Below are positions 39,169 through 47,286 of a stretch of DNA of 47,286 nucleotides, piece after piece (the stretch's first letter is position 1; the number at the start of each line of letters is the position of its first letter). The DNA is from Pseudomonadota bacterium (GTDB lineage Bacteria; Pseudomonadota; Alphaproteobacteria; Rhizobiales; Devosiaceae), in contig JAEYXQ010000026.1 in the NCBI GenBank assembly GCA_023431205.1, forward strand, positions 1 through 47,286, in the 5' to 3' direction. A program made the translations under genes and the position numbers. Below the pieces are notes generated by a model that saw nothing but the letters and a program-made list of their open reading frames with translations, was not told the origin of the DNA and did not search any database.

Positions 39169-41100
39169 TCAGCCGTTGGGCTGGGGCTCGAGGCCGGGCT
39201 CCGGCGGAGCATCCGGGCGCTTGCGCCCTGGCTTTCCGGCAGTGGGAACGCCGCTTGCCTTGGGGGCTGACGGACCGGAATCATCCGGACGGACAGGCTG
39301 CTTGCCTTCCATCAGGTCGCGCAGTTCGTCGCCGGTGAGCGTCTCGAACTCGAGCAGCGCCTGGGCAACCGCCTCCCACTCGTTCTCATAGGTGGTGAGA
39401 ATTTCGCGGGCCTTGGCTTCGCCGCCTTCGATGAGGAGACGCACTTCCTCGTCGATCAGCTTGGCGGTCTCATCGGACATGTGCTGCGACTGGGTAACGG
39501 AATGACCAAGGAACACTTCCTGGTCATTGCTGCGATACCGCACGCGGCCCAGCCGTTCGCTCATGCCCCATTCCATCACCATGGAACGGGCGAGACCGGT
39601 GGCCATCTGGATGTCGCCCGAAGCGCCGGACGTCACCTTGATCGGACCGAACTTCTTGATCTCCGCCTCGCGGCCGCCGAACAGCATGGCCAGGCGGGCC
39701 AGCGCCTTCTCGCGGCTGAACGAATAGCTGTCACTTTCCGGCAGGGTCATCACCATGCCTAGCGCACGACCGCGCGGGATGATGGTGGCCTTGTGGATCG
39801 GGTCAAGCCCGGCAAGCTTCAGCGCGATGATGGCGTGGCCGGCCTCGTGGTAGGCGGTCAGCTTCTTCTCGTCCTCGGACATGGCCATGGTGCGGCGCTC
39901 GGCGCCCATCATGATCTTGTCCTTGGCGTCTTCGAACTCCTGGTGGGTGACGAAGCGCTTGTTGCGCCGCGCCGCCATCAGGGCCGCCTCGTTGACGAGG
40001 TTCATCAGGTCAGCACCGGAGAAACCGGGCGTACCGCGAGCCAGGACCTTTAGATCGACGTCCGGTGCCAGCGGCACCTTGCGCACGTGGACCTTGAGCA
40101 CCTTCTCGCGGCCCGAAACGTCCGGGTTCGGCACCACGACCTGACGGTCGAAACGGCCGGGACGCAGCAGGGCGGGATCAAGCACGTCGGGGCGGTTGGT
40201 GGCGGCGATCAGAATGATGCCCTCGTTCGCTTCGAAACCGTCCATCTCGACCAGCAGCTGGTTCAGCGTCTGCTCGCGTTCGTCGTTACCGCCGCCAAGA
40301 CCGGCGCCACGCTGACGGCCGACGGCGTCGATTTCGTCGATGAAGATGATACAGGGCGCGTTCTTCTTGGCCTGCTCGAACATGTCGCGGACGCGCGAAG
40401 CGCCCACGCCGACGAACATTTCCACGAAGTCCGAACCCGAGATGGTGAAGAAGGGAACATTGGCTTCGCCGGCAACCGAGCGGGCCAGCAGCGTCTTACC
40501 GGTACCCGGAGGGCCGACCAGCAGCACACCGCGCGGAATACGGCCGCCCAGGCGCTGGAACTTGCCGGGATCGCGCAGGAATTCGACGATTTCCTCGAGG
40601 TCCTGCTTGGCTTCATCGACGCCGGCAACGTCTTCGAACGTCACCTTGCCCTGGGTTTCGGTCAGGAGCTTGGCGCGCGACTTGCCAAAGCCCATCGCGC
40701 CGCCACGACCGCCACCCTGCATCTGGCGGATAAAGAAGAACCAGACACCGATGATGACGATGAAGGGCAGCCAGCTCGACAACAGGATCGACCAGAACGG
40801 GCTCGATTCCGGCGCCCGCGCAGTGATGGCCACGCCGCGGTCCTCAAGGCGCGACACTACGTCGGTGCCCTCGGGCAGCACGGTCTCGAAGCGCGTTCCG
40901 TCACGAAGCGTGCCGGTGACGATGTTCTCGGTGATCGTCACGGAAGTGACGCTGCCGGCATCGACGTCGGAAACGAACTGCGAGTAGCTCTTGTCCGAGA
41001 CGGAGATCGACCGCGTCGAAGACTGAAAGACCTGGAACAGGCCCATCAGCATGAAAAGTATGACCAGCCAGATGGCAAAGTTGCGGAAATTTCCGTTCAT
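39169..41100 (-). CDS. ftsH: ATP-dependent zinc metalloprotease FtsH
   Basis: FtsH is a membrane-bound hexameric AAA+ protease that degrades membrane proteins and regulators such as RpoH. The roughly 643-residue protein has two transmembrane helices (about 9-27 and 105-125) around a periplasmic domain. The AAA domain has Walker A GPPGTGKT at about 197-204, Walker B IIFIDEIDAVG and the second region of homology ATNRPDVLDPALLRPGRFDRQ. The zinc site HEAGH lies in AYHEAGHAIIAL. A Pro-rich tail ends it. The start is ATG 41100 or the adjacent TTG 41103. RpoH, encoded 18 kb away, is a plausible substrate by analogy. Confidence 0.5.
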   Translation of the reverse strand: MNGNFRNFAIWLVILFMLMGLFQVFQSSTRSISVSDKSYSQFVSDVDAGSVTSVTITENIVTGTLRDGTRFETVLPEGTDVVSRLEDRGVAITARAPESSPFWSILLSSWLPFIVIIGVWFFFIRQMQGGGRGGAMGFGKSRAKLLTETQGKVTFEDVAGVDEAKQDLEEIVEFLRDPGKFQRLGGRIPRGVLLVGPPGTGKTLLARSVAGEANVPFFTISGSDFVEMFVGVGASRVRDMFEQAKKNAPCIIFIDEIDAVGRQRGAGLGGGNDEREQTLNQLLVEMDGFEANEGIILIAATNRPDVLDPALLRPGRFDRQVVVPNPDVSGREKVLKVHVRKVPLAPDVDLKVLARGTPGFSGADLMNLVNEAALMAARRNKRFVTHQEFEDAKDKIMMGAERRTMAMSEDEKKLTAYHEAGHAIIALKLAGLDPIHKATIIPRGRALGMVMTLPESDSYSFSREKALARLAMLFGGREAEIKKFGPIKVTSGASGDIQMATGLARSMVMEWGMSERLGRVRYRSNDQEVFLGHSVTQSQHMSDETAKLIDEEVRLLIEGGEAKAREILTTYENEWEAVAQALLEFETLTGDELRDLMEGKQPVRPDDSGPSAPKASGVPTAGKPGRKRPDAPPEPGLEPQPNG

Positions 41101-41301
41101 CAATCCTGTCCCGGAGGTACCGGCAAGTTAAGCGGCCAGCGTCGCTGTGTGCCGCAGATGTATGCCTCGCAATGGGGCGTTACAAGGGCAACACCTGCGG
41201 TCCGCGCCTGCCCACGTCCAGTCATTTTATCGCGACGGGGTTAATGCGGTGCACACCAGACGGTTTCGTAGCGGGCGCCGAATAGTGGCTTGGACTCACA
41301 G

Positions 41302-42570
41302 CTAGTCGATCAGCAGTTGCACCGTGAGCCGCTCGTCGAAGCTCCAGCCTCCAAGCGACACCACTCCACCCTCCGCATCGCGTACGATCGGCGCCGTGCG
41401 GATGGCTTCGGCCGGTGCCGTGACCTTGAAGCCGAGAACTTCTTCGAGCCGGTGGCGCGGCAGATAGTCCGCCACTCCGGCCGTCACACCGGCGCCGGTC
41501 CCGTTGACGATCCGAAAACGCTCGTCCCAAACCAGTTCGCCGCCCGCTGCCACCACTGCGTCCGGGGGCAGGCTGCGCCCCGGTTCGCGGGCAATCGCAA
41601 CTGCTCCGTCCTTGAGGCGCACGACACAGCCGCACAGTGTGGTTGAGCGGGGCAAGGAGCCCTCGGCGATGTGGGCGCGCAGTCGCTCGACCTGGCCCAG
41701 CGCGCGGGGTTTCTGCCGGCCGCCGACAATGTTGAGGACGCGCCCGAGCAGGCGCGTACCGACTGCGGCGCCGAGGGCGTTGAACCGCTCGTGCTCGATC
41801 CGGGCCGCACCGAAGCCGTCGAGCCGCACCAGTTCGGCAAACGCCGAGTCGGCCAGCTGTGTCAGCACCTTGTCGGCGTCGGCCATGCGCTCGGCGAACC
41901 CCGCCAGAGCATCGGCATCGAGCCCGAGCTGTGCGAGCTGCGGCATGAGCTGGCGCCAGCGGACCCGTTCGTAACTGCCGTCGCTGTTGGAGGGATCCTC
42001 GGCCGGCGTGAGGCCAGCCTCCACGACTATCCGCCGCAGGGCATCGCGATCGACGTCGAGGAAAGGTCGGAAGACGCGCACACCCTCGACGTACGAGAAC
42101 GCGCTCATGCCCCTCAATCCCTCGACGCCGCTGCCATGCGCCAACCGCATCAGCACTGTTTCTGCCTGGTCGCTGCGATGATGGGCGGTCAGCAGCACCG
42201 TGGCACCGTCGGCCCGCATCGCCTCGCCGATCAGCCGGTAGCGAGCGGTGCGCGCCGCTTCCTGCATGCCGCTCTGGGGCTTCGGGGCGGCCCAGGCGAG
42301 TCCTCTGGCCTCGAGCCCTAGCTGACGGGCCAGGTCGAGGACCATGGCAACCTCGCCAGCAGCTTCCGGGCGCAGGCGATGGTCGACCGAGTAGACAACC
42401 AGTCGCGGAGCGGGACCGCTCGCCGCCCAGCGCTGGGCCAGCAGCATCAGCGCCAGGCTGTCGGCCCCGCCGGACACCGCAAGGCCGATCGCCGGCTCGC
42501 CGGCAACGGGAGCAAACAGCCGCCCCAGCGTCGCTCCGTCACCAAGGTCGGGGTTCAGGCGGGCGGGCAT
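41302..42570 (-). CDS. tilS: tRNA(Ile)-lysidine synthetase
   Basis: TilS converts the wobble cytidine of the tRNA(Ile) CAU anticodon to lysidine so that it reads AUA codons. The 422-residue protein has the PP-loop SGGADSLALMLL at about 34-45, then VYSVDHRLRPEA, TARYRLIGEAM and LTAHHRSDQAETVLMR. A substrate-binding C-terminal domain follows. ATG 42570 overlaps the end of cpoB by 16 bases, so translation is coupled. The 198-base gap to ftsH contains no gene I recognise. Confidence 0.5.
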   Translation of the reverse strand: MPARLNPDLGDGATLGRLFAPVAGEPAIGLAVSGGADSLALMLLAQRWAASGPAPRLVVYSVDHRLRPEAAGEVAMVLDLARQLGLEARGLAWAAPKPQSGMQEAARTARYRLIGEAMRADGATVLLTAHHRSDQAETVLMRLAHGSGVEGLRGMSAFSYVEGVRVFRPFLDVDRDALRRIVVEAGLTPAEDPSNSDGSYERVRWRQLMPQLAQLGLDADALAGFAERMADADKVLTQLADSAFAELVRLDGFGAARIEHERFNALGAAVGTRLLGRVLNIVGGRQKPRALGQVERLRAHIAEGSLPRSTTLCGCVVRLKDGAVAIAREPGRSLPPDAVVAAGGELVWDERFRIVNGTGAGVTAGVADYLPRHRLEEVLGFKVTAPAEAIRTAPIVRDAEGGVVSLGGWSFDERLTVQLLID

Positions 42571-43574
42571 TGCGCCTTGGCTCTCTCCGCGTCGAGGCGG
42601 GCCACGAAGGCGGGGGTGACGTTGGTGTATCGGTCGTTGACCTGGGCGAAGGTCCGGCAGGCAACATCGCGCTCCCCTGCCCCCGACAGCGACACACCCA
42701 GCTTGAGCAGCAGGTCGGGTGCCCGCGGATTGTCCGGCGCCTTCTGGTAGGCGTCCAGCAGCACGGCCGCAGCTTCGGTATAGGCAGCCCGATAGATCAG
42801 AGCATCACCAAGCCAGTTCGCCGCGTCGGTCGCCTTGGGATTGTTCGGATAGAGTTCGAGGAACTGGGTCAGCTGGTCTTCGGCAAAGGCGTAATCCCCC
42901 TGCATCAGCGCGTCGTACCCGGCCTGAAACTGCGCATCGGCGTCGGCATTGCCGGAGGGCGTTTCCGTCGCCGACGGATCGTAGCTGAGATTGAGCGGCT
43001 GGCCGGTCGCAAGGTCGATCGCACCACCGGCTCCGGTGCCGACCAGCGGGTCCGAAGATTGGCCGAGCTGATCGGTAGGCACAGAGCCATCGTCGAAGGT
43101 AGGATCGAACTCGACCTCGCCGGGCAGCGGAACAACGCCCTGCGGGGGAATATCGGTGTCGGGAACATTGGCGGGGTCCTGCGGCGCCGCCTGGGGCTGC
43201 GTCGCGCCGCCCGCTGCCGGTGCCGCTTCAGCGTTTCCCGAGCCACCGCCTTCCAGCGCCTGTAAGCGATTATTGGTGTTCTGCTCGAGGCGAGTCACCA
43301 GTTCCTGCATCTGCGTCAGCTGGAAGGTGAGGCCCTCCACCTGCCCGTTCAGCTGTCGGATCTGCTCCTCCAACTGCTGGATGCGGACCATGAGTTGCGC
43401 GCTGTCGGCCTGCGCCACCAGCAGCCGGCCAGGCTCGGTGTTGTTGTAGCTCAGCCCGCCGAGTTCGCCGGGCGGCAGGTTGGACTGTGCCGAGACGGCA
43501 GGAACGATGCCGAGAGCGATGGCCACGGCGCACAGCGCGGCCCGGCCTCCCTTCGCAAGTGCGGATAACGTCAA
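42555..43574 (-). CDS. cpoB: Cell division coordinator CpoB (YbgF)
   Basis: CpoB links peptidoglycan synthesis by PBP1B with Tol-Pal-driven outer-membrane constriction. This 339-residue form has a signal peptide (ending VSA-QSN), a trimerising coiled coil (about 58-110, MVRIQQLEEQIRQLNGQVEG), a long Pro/Ala/Gly linker, and C-terminal TPR repeats (about 215-335, QAGYDALMQGDYAFAEDQLTQFLELYPNN). The start is TTG 43574 because GGAGG lies six bases upstream; a GTG at 43607 has no such support. It is the last tol-pal gene before tilS. Confidence 0.5.
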   Translation of the reverse strand: MTLSALAKGGRAALCAVAIALGIVPAVSAQSNLPPGELGGLSYNNTEPGRLLVAQADSAQLMVRIQQLEEQIRQLNGQVEGLTFQLTQMQELVTRLEQNTNNRLQALEGGGSGNAEAAPAAGGATQPQAAPQDPANVPDTDIPPQGVVPLPGEVEFDPTFDDGSVPTDQLGQSSDPLVGTGAGGAIDLATGQPLNLSYDPSATETPSGNADADAQFQAGYDALMQGDYAFAEDQLTQFLELYPNNPKATDAANWLGDALIYRAAYTEAAAVLLDAYQKAPDNPRAPDLLLKLGVSLSGAGERDVACRTFAQVNDRYTNVTPAFVARLDAERAKAQCPPA

Positions 43575-43649
43575 GCGGTGCCTCCGAGGACAGGGTGTGC
43601 TGCCCACACATGGTGATGCTCAGCTTGCCGATAAAGAGCAATTTTGGTC

Positions 43650-43687
43650 AAAAGAAAGCGCCCGGGCCGTATCCGGCACCGGGCGCT
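43650..43687 (-). terminator. Intrinsic terminator after pal
   Basis: On the minus strand AGCGCCCGG (43687-43679) pairs with CCGGGCGCT (43665-43657), followed by TTCTTTT. It lies 38 bases after the pal stop and before cpoB, so pal and cpoB may be partly separated in transcription. Confidence 0.5.
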
Positions 43688-43724
43688 CTTGCCTCCAGTT
43701 TGCACTGGATCTGGTGGTGGCCCT

Positions 43725-44219
43725 TTACTGGACCACGGTCACGGCACGGCGGTTCTGCGACCAGCAGGAGATGTCGTTACAGATCGCGACCGGGCGTTCC
43801 TTACCAAAGCTCTGCGAGGTGATGCGCTGCCCATTCACACCCTTGGAGACGAGGTAGTTCACCACCACCGAGGCCCGGCGCGCGCCGAGGGCGATGTTGT
43901 ACTCGCGGGTGCCGCGCTCGTCGGCGTGGCCTTCGATCAGGATGCGGTAGTTCTGGTACTGGTTGAGCCAGGCAGCCTGCTTGTCGAGGGTGGCCATGGC
44001 TTCGGCGGTCAGCGAGGACGAGTCGGTCTCGAAGAAGACGCGATCACCGACGGTGACCAGGAATTCCTGCTGGCTGCCCGGAGCGCCACCGCCCGGGCCG
44101 AGATTGCCGACACCGGTCGGCATGGTGTTGGGCGTCCGCGAACACGCGGCAACGACCACCACGAGAAACAGCATTGCGAGAGCTCGCAAGGCGGTATTAA
44201 GGGGAGCGGGAATGACCAC
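43725..44219 (-). CDS. pal: Peptidoglycan-associated lipoprotein Pal
   Basis: Pal is an outer-membrane lipoprotein that binds peptidoglycan and TolB and is pulled to the septum by TolQRA. The 164-residue product has a lipoprotein signal with lipobox VVAAC (Cys at about residue 24). An OmpA-like domain follows (about 50-164): VFFETDSSSLTAEAMATLD, ILIEGHADERGTREYNIALG and AVTVVQ. I chose GTG 44219, six bases after AGGAG; the open frame to 44450 lies outside the family. The 239-base gap up to tolB contains a 9-bp hairpin near tolB but no gene. Confidence 0.5.
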   Translation of the reverse strand: MVIPAPLNTALRALAMLFLVVVVAACSRTPNTMPTGVGNLGPGGGAPGSQQEFLVTVGDRVFFETDSSSLTAEAMATLDKQAAWLNQYQNYRILIEGHADERGTREYNIALGARRASVVVNYLVSKGVNGQRITSQSFGKERPVAICNDISCWSQNRRAVTVVQ

Positions 44220-44421
44220 GACGGGCTCCTGAAAGGCAACAATCTTAAGCACGGCATTTACCGCGCTTAGTCTTAAGGGGCGGTATGTGTACGTGGTTAA
44301 TCTTTGCCTATCGCGGCGCGAATGTGGCCGGAATCCGGGCTTTTCTGTGACGTTGCCCGGATGCAACAGCGTCCTGGCTGCTTTGGTTAAGGTTACCCCC
44401 GCTGCCGGTCGATGGTGATGA

Positions 44422-44449
44422 TGCGCCGAGACGTATGAGCCTCGGCGCA
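44422..44449 (-). terminator. Hairpin just after tolB
   Basis: TGCGCCGAG (44422-44430) and CTCGGCGCA (44441-44449) form a perfect 9-bp stem with a ten-base loop, ten bases past the tolB stop. There is no clear T-run, so it is at best a weak terminator or an mRNA-stabilising end. Confidence 0.5.
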
Positions 44450-44458
44450 AACATTGGG

Positions 44459-45769
44459 TCAGGCCCGAAGCCCCGACCAGGCCGGGTCCGACGCGTAGGT
44501 TTCGGTCGGGATGGTCAGCACGTTCCGACCCCAGACGTCGACACTCATCAGTCGCGGGCCGTCATTGCCACCCGGATCCTGGAAGAACATGATCACCCGG
44601 CCGTTCGGCGCCCAGGTCGGACCCTCGGCGTGAAAGCCGGTATAAAGCAGGCGTTCACCTGACCCGTCCGGGTTCATGACGCCGATGGAGAACTGGCCGC
44701 CGCCCTGGCGGGTAAAGGCGATGAGATCGCCCTTGGGCGACCACACGGGCGTCGAGTACAGGCCCTGGCCGAAGCTGATGCGCTGCGGCTCGCCGCCGCC
44801 GGCACCCATCATGTAGATCTGCGGCGAGCCGCCCCGATCGGACTCGAACACGATGCGCGACCCATCCGGGGAGAAGGACGGGCCGGTGTCGATCGCCGAA
44901 CCCGAGGTCAGCTGCATCGGCTGGCCACCGCCACTCGAAACCGTATAGATGTTGGTGGCGCCGCCCTGTTCCACCGAGAACGCGACCGTGCCGCCATCGG
45001 GCGAGAAGCGCGGTGCAAAGGTCATTGCGCCCACCGAAGCCAGGCGCTGCTGCCGGCCGGTGGACAGTTGCAGCAGGTAGACCTGCGGATTGCCCTCGGC
45101 GAAGTTCATGTAGACGACCATGTCGCCATTCGGCGAGAAGCGCGGCGTCAGCGCCATGGTGCTGCCGTCGGTCAGATACTGCGCGTTGGCGCCATCCTGG
45201 TCCATGATCGACAGGCGCCGCACGCGGTTGGCCTTCGGGCCGCTCTCGGCCACATAGATCACGCGTGTGTCGAAATACCCCGACCCACCCGTCAAGGCCT
45301 CGTAGATGGCGTCCGAGATCTGATGCCCGACGCGGCGGTAGGAGCCCGGATCGGTGTTGTAGCTGCGGCCCACCGCCTGCGCGCCCTGGCGCGTATCCCA
45401 CACGCGCACCGACGAACTGATGGTGCCGCCGCGCTCGACCGCGCCCATCACCAGCGCATCGACATTGACCTGCAGCCAGGTGTTGAAGTCCGGCGTGGCG
45501 TTGACGTCACCGACCTGCACCGGCAGCTGTGCCGGATCGAGCGGCACGAACAGACCCGAGCGGCGCAGATTGTTGCGGACGATCTCGGCGATCTCCCGGC
45601 CGAAGGCAGGGTCGGACGAGGCGAAATCCGGGATGGCGATCGGCAGCGGACGGAAGTTCGCCCCTTCAACAGTGATGTTGAGCTGCGCCGCAGCCTTGGA
45701 GGCCGCCGCCATGGCAATCCCGCCTGCCAGGCCAAGCTTGAGGGCGTTGCGCCGGGTGAGAAGGGTCAT
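44459..45769 (-). CDS. tolB: Tol-Pal system periplasmic protein TolB
   Basis: TolB is the periplasmic beta-propeller partner of Pal and TolA. The 436-residue product has an N-terminal amidase-like domain (about 30-165) and a six-blade propeller (about 180-430) with repeated LTPRFSPNGDMVVYM, FAPRFSPDGGTVAFS and PSFSPDGSRIVFES blades. The signal peptide starts TLLTRRNALKLGLAGGIA, which contains a twin-arginine-like TRRNALK motif, unusual because TolB is classically Sec-exported. ATG 45769 has GGAG seven bases upstream; TTG 45775 overlaps the site. It follows tolA after 61 bases. Confidence 0.5.
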   Translation of the reverse strand: MTLLTRRNALKLGLAGGIAMAAASKAAAQLNITVEGANFRPLPIAIPDFASSDPAFGREIAEIVRNNLRRSGLFVPLDPAQLPVQVGDVNATPDFNTWLQVNVDALVMGAVERGGTISSSVRVWDTRQGAQAVGRSYNTDPGSYRRVGHQISDAIYEALTGGSGYFDTRVIYVAESGPKANRVRRLSIMDQDGANAQYLTDGSTMALTPRFSPNGDMVVYMNFAEGNPQVYLLQLSTGRQQRLASVGAMTFAPRFSPDGGTVAFSVEQGGATNIYTVSSGGGQPMQLTSGSAIDTGPSFSPDGSRIVFESDRGGSPQIYMMGAGGGEPQRISFGQGLYSTPVWSPKGDLIAFTRQGGGQFSIGVMNPDGSGERLLYTGFHAEGPTWAPNGRVIMFFQDPGGNDGPRLMSVDVWGRNVLTIPTETYASDPAWSGLRA

Positions 45770-45830
45770 TGTCAATCTCCATTCCTGCCGTTGGCCAGCG
45801 ATCTCACCGGCTCACGGCGCTTTAAAGGCA

Positions 45831-47006
45831 TCACGGACGCAGCGTGACGTTGATGTTCTGCCACTGATCGTAGCTTGCAGCTGAAAGCATGTCGTACGGC
45901 CCGCACCCGGCCACGGCACTCACCGCCTTCTGGGCCACGGCGATCGCTTCAGGCTGCTGGCTGACGGACACAATGCGCGGCACGTCGGACAGCGTTCCAT
46001 TCTGGCTGAGGCGCATGTTGACCACCACCTCGACGCCACTGGTCTGCTCGTTCGGCAGCAGCACCCAGCACTGCTTGATCCGCGCCACCAGCGCCGCGAT
46101 CTCGGTCTGGCTCAGCGTTGCTGCCGTGCCGGTGGTAGCGCCCAGCGTGGGCGATCCGCCCAGCCCTGTCATCGAACCGGTGGTCTCGTCGCGGTTGATG
46201 ATCGAGGAGATCTCGTCCGCGAGATCGGCCAGTTCGTCCGCCGGTGCAGGACGCGTGGCTTCCTTCTTGGCCGCCTCGGCGGCTGCAACCCGCTTGCGCT
46301 CGCGCTCGCGTTCCTCTTCCTCGCGGCGACGACGCTCCGCCTCCGCCTGGGCGAACTGCCGGCGCTTCTCCTCGAGATTACTCGGACGCTGCATCGGCAC
46401 CGGCGCGTTCACCACCGGCGGCTCGGGTTCAGGCTCGGGCTGTGGCTCCGACTCCGGCTCAGGTTCCGGCTGGGGCTCGGGCTCAGGCTCGGGCTCGGGC
46501 TGGGGGGTAGGCTCCGGCTCCGGCGCGGGCGCAGGTTCGGGAGGCGTCGGCCGCGTCTGCGGCACCGGCCCCTCGCGCGGCGGCGCCGGTTCGGGTTCAG
46601 GTGCCGGGGCTGGCTCCGGCGGCGGCGGAGGTTCGGGCTCGAGAATAGGCTCGGGCTCCGGCTCCGGCTCGGGGGCCGGTGGCGGGGGTTCGGGAGCGGT
46701 ATTGGTCACCGGCTGTGGAGTCGGCGTGTCCGCCGCCTGCGGGACCGGCTGGTTCTCTTCGGTTGTCCCGGTCGGCTGCGCCAGTTCGGCCGGCTGGTCA
46801 TCCTCGACCGCCGAAGGGGTCGGGGTCTCCACCACCTCGCTGTCGAGTTGGCCAACCCGGATGTTGGAGACTTCGGAAATCGGAATCAGATCGACCGAAA
46901 TCGAATCCACCGTCATCTCCAGCGGCTCGGTGAACCCCAGGTTCACGAGGCCGATGGCGATGAGCGTCACATGCGCAACGATGGAAACGGTAAGGCCGGT
47001 CCGCAT
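45831..47006 (-). CDS. tolA: Tol-Pal protein TolA
   Basis: TolA spans the periplasm and couples the TolQR proton motor to Pal and TolB. The 391-residue product has an N-terminal transmembrane anchor (about 4-24), then a Pro/Glu-rich spacer (about 100-200) of EPEP-type repeats. A charged coiled coil follows (about 210-250, RRRREEEERERERKR). A C-terminal TonB/TolA-like domain (about 295-391) contains ALVARIKQCWVLL and two cysteines. The Pro-Glu spacer replaces the long helical domain II of E. coli TolA, as often in alphaproteobacteria. Confidence 0.5.
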   Translation of the reverse strand: MRTGLTVSIVAHVTLIAIGLVNLGFTEPLEMTVDSISVDLIPISEVSNIRVGQLDSEVVETPTPSAVEDDQPAELAQPTGTTEENQPVPQAADTPTPQPVTNTAPEPPPPAPEPEPEPEPILEPEPPPPPEPAPAPEPEPAPPREGPVPQTRPTPPEPAPAPEPEPTPQPEPEPEPEPQPEPEPESEPQPEPEPEPPVVNAPVPMQRPSNLEEKRRQFAQAEAERRRREEEERERERKRVAAAEAAKKEATRPAPADELADLADEISSIINRDETTGSMTGLGGSPTLGATTGTAATLSQTEIAALVARIKQCWVLLPNEQTSGVEVVVNMRLSQNGTLSDVPRIVSVSQQPEAIAVAQKAVSAVAGCGPYDMLSAASYDQWQNINVTLRP

Positions 47007-47015
47007 TCGCCCGTC

Positions 47016-47286
47016 CTACTGCTCCGGCTGGGTGATCAGCCCGATCTTGGTGAAGCCGGCCGACGACAGCAGCCCCATGACCCGCATCACCGAGCCATAG
47101 TTGGCGGTGGTGTCGCCGCGCACATAGATGCGGTCCTCGGTGCCGCCCGGGGCAAGACCGGTGACCGTGCTCACCAGATCCGCCTCGGCGACCTGGGTCT
47201 CGTCGACATAGATCGCCCCCGCCGGGTCGACGGAGACGGTGATCGGCTGGGTCTGGCTCGGCATTTCGTTGGCAGCGGTCTTGGGC
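47016..47286 (-). CDS. tolR: Tol-Pal protein TolR (5' end beyond window)
   Basis: The visible 89 C-terminal residues read as the periplasmic ExbD/TolR domain: PKTAANEMPSQTQPITVSVD, GAIYVDETQV, DRIYVRGDTTANYGSVMRVMG and LLSSAGFTKIGLIT. TolR forms the proton channel with TolQ. The frame runs through the right window edge, so the transmembrane helix and start lie outside. It is nine bases upstream of tolA on the same strand, confirming a tolR-tolA operon; tolQ is expected just beyond the window. Confidence 0.5.
   Translation of the reverse strand, partial: PKTAANEMPSQTQPITVSVDPAGAIYVDETQVAEADLVSTVTGLAPGGTEDRIYVRGDTTANYGSVMRVMGLLSSAGFTKIGLITQPEQ

Overview
This is chromosomal DNA of an alphaproteobacterium, very probably order Hyphomicrobiales (Rhizobiales) and perhaps a Devosia-like genus. 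The evidence is a CtrA/ChpT cell-cycle pair, an alphaproteobacterial FlbD-type flagellar regulator, EipA (DUF1134), a serC-serA operon with a serC-motif-like leader, the tolRAB-pal-cpoB-tilS-ftsH-glmM order, and uniformly high G+C. The genus is an inference; no rRNA or tRNA gene was seen. Nearly all of the window is ordinary core genome, with no insertion sequence, integrase or CRISPR array.

Layout. (a) 1-5.6 kb: flagellar operon fliG-fliH-fliN-flbD-flhA. fliG carries an in-frame TAA (383-385) at the junction of its N-terminal and middle domains, where the family has a Glu codon. (b) 5.6-10.2 kb: small accessory genes (ABM monooxygenase, DUF2934, PNPOx-fold protein, LysE exporter, GNAT) and two tandem secreted PRC-barrel paralogues. 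(c) 10.2-13.2 kb: fliI-fliJ diverging from ctrA across a 413-bp AT-rich control region with four GANTC sites and one CtrA-like box. (d) 13.3-20.3 kb: a coiled-coil envelope protein, an exported hydrolase, an ECF sigma factor with a long C-terminal extension, a lone receiver protein, chpT, a YHS-domain protein, eipA and another coiled-coil protein. (e) 20.3-27 kb: DUF6476, rluD, rpoH, thiN, then a TPP riboswitch and thiBPQ. (f) 27-37.6 kb: a 670-residue membrane protein, purA, a DMT transporter, serC-serA followed directly by hicA-hicB, a TIGR02594-like peptidoglycan protein, a LigC-type DNA ligase and an Omp25/31-like protein behind a perfect CtrA box. (g) 37.7-47.3 kb, all on the minus strand: tolR (partial)-tolA-tolB-pal-cpoB-tilS-ftsH-glmM.

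How it fits together. ChpT passes phosphate to CtrA, and CtrA-like boxes lie upstream of fliI, eipA and the Omp gene. This suggests, by sequence only, that one cell-cycle regulator ties together flagellar export, envelope integrity and outer-membrane composition here. The Tol-Pal-CpoB genes serve outer-membrane constriction at division. ThiN and ThiBPQ form a thiamine salvage unit with a visible TPP sensor.

I found no clearly novel multi-gene system. The strongest anomalies are the broken or split fliG, the CcrM/CtrA site cluster between fliI and ctrA, the hicAB pair coupled to the serine operon, and the CtrA-like site inside the YHS gene in front of eipA.

[Form note: the original answer gave no feature confidence values; the uniform 0.5 is a placeholder required by the schema, not an estimate.]
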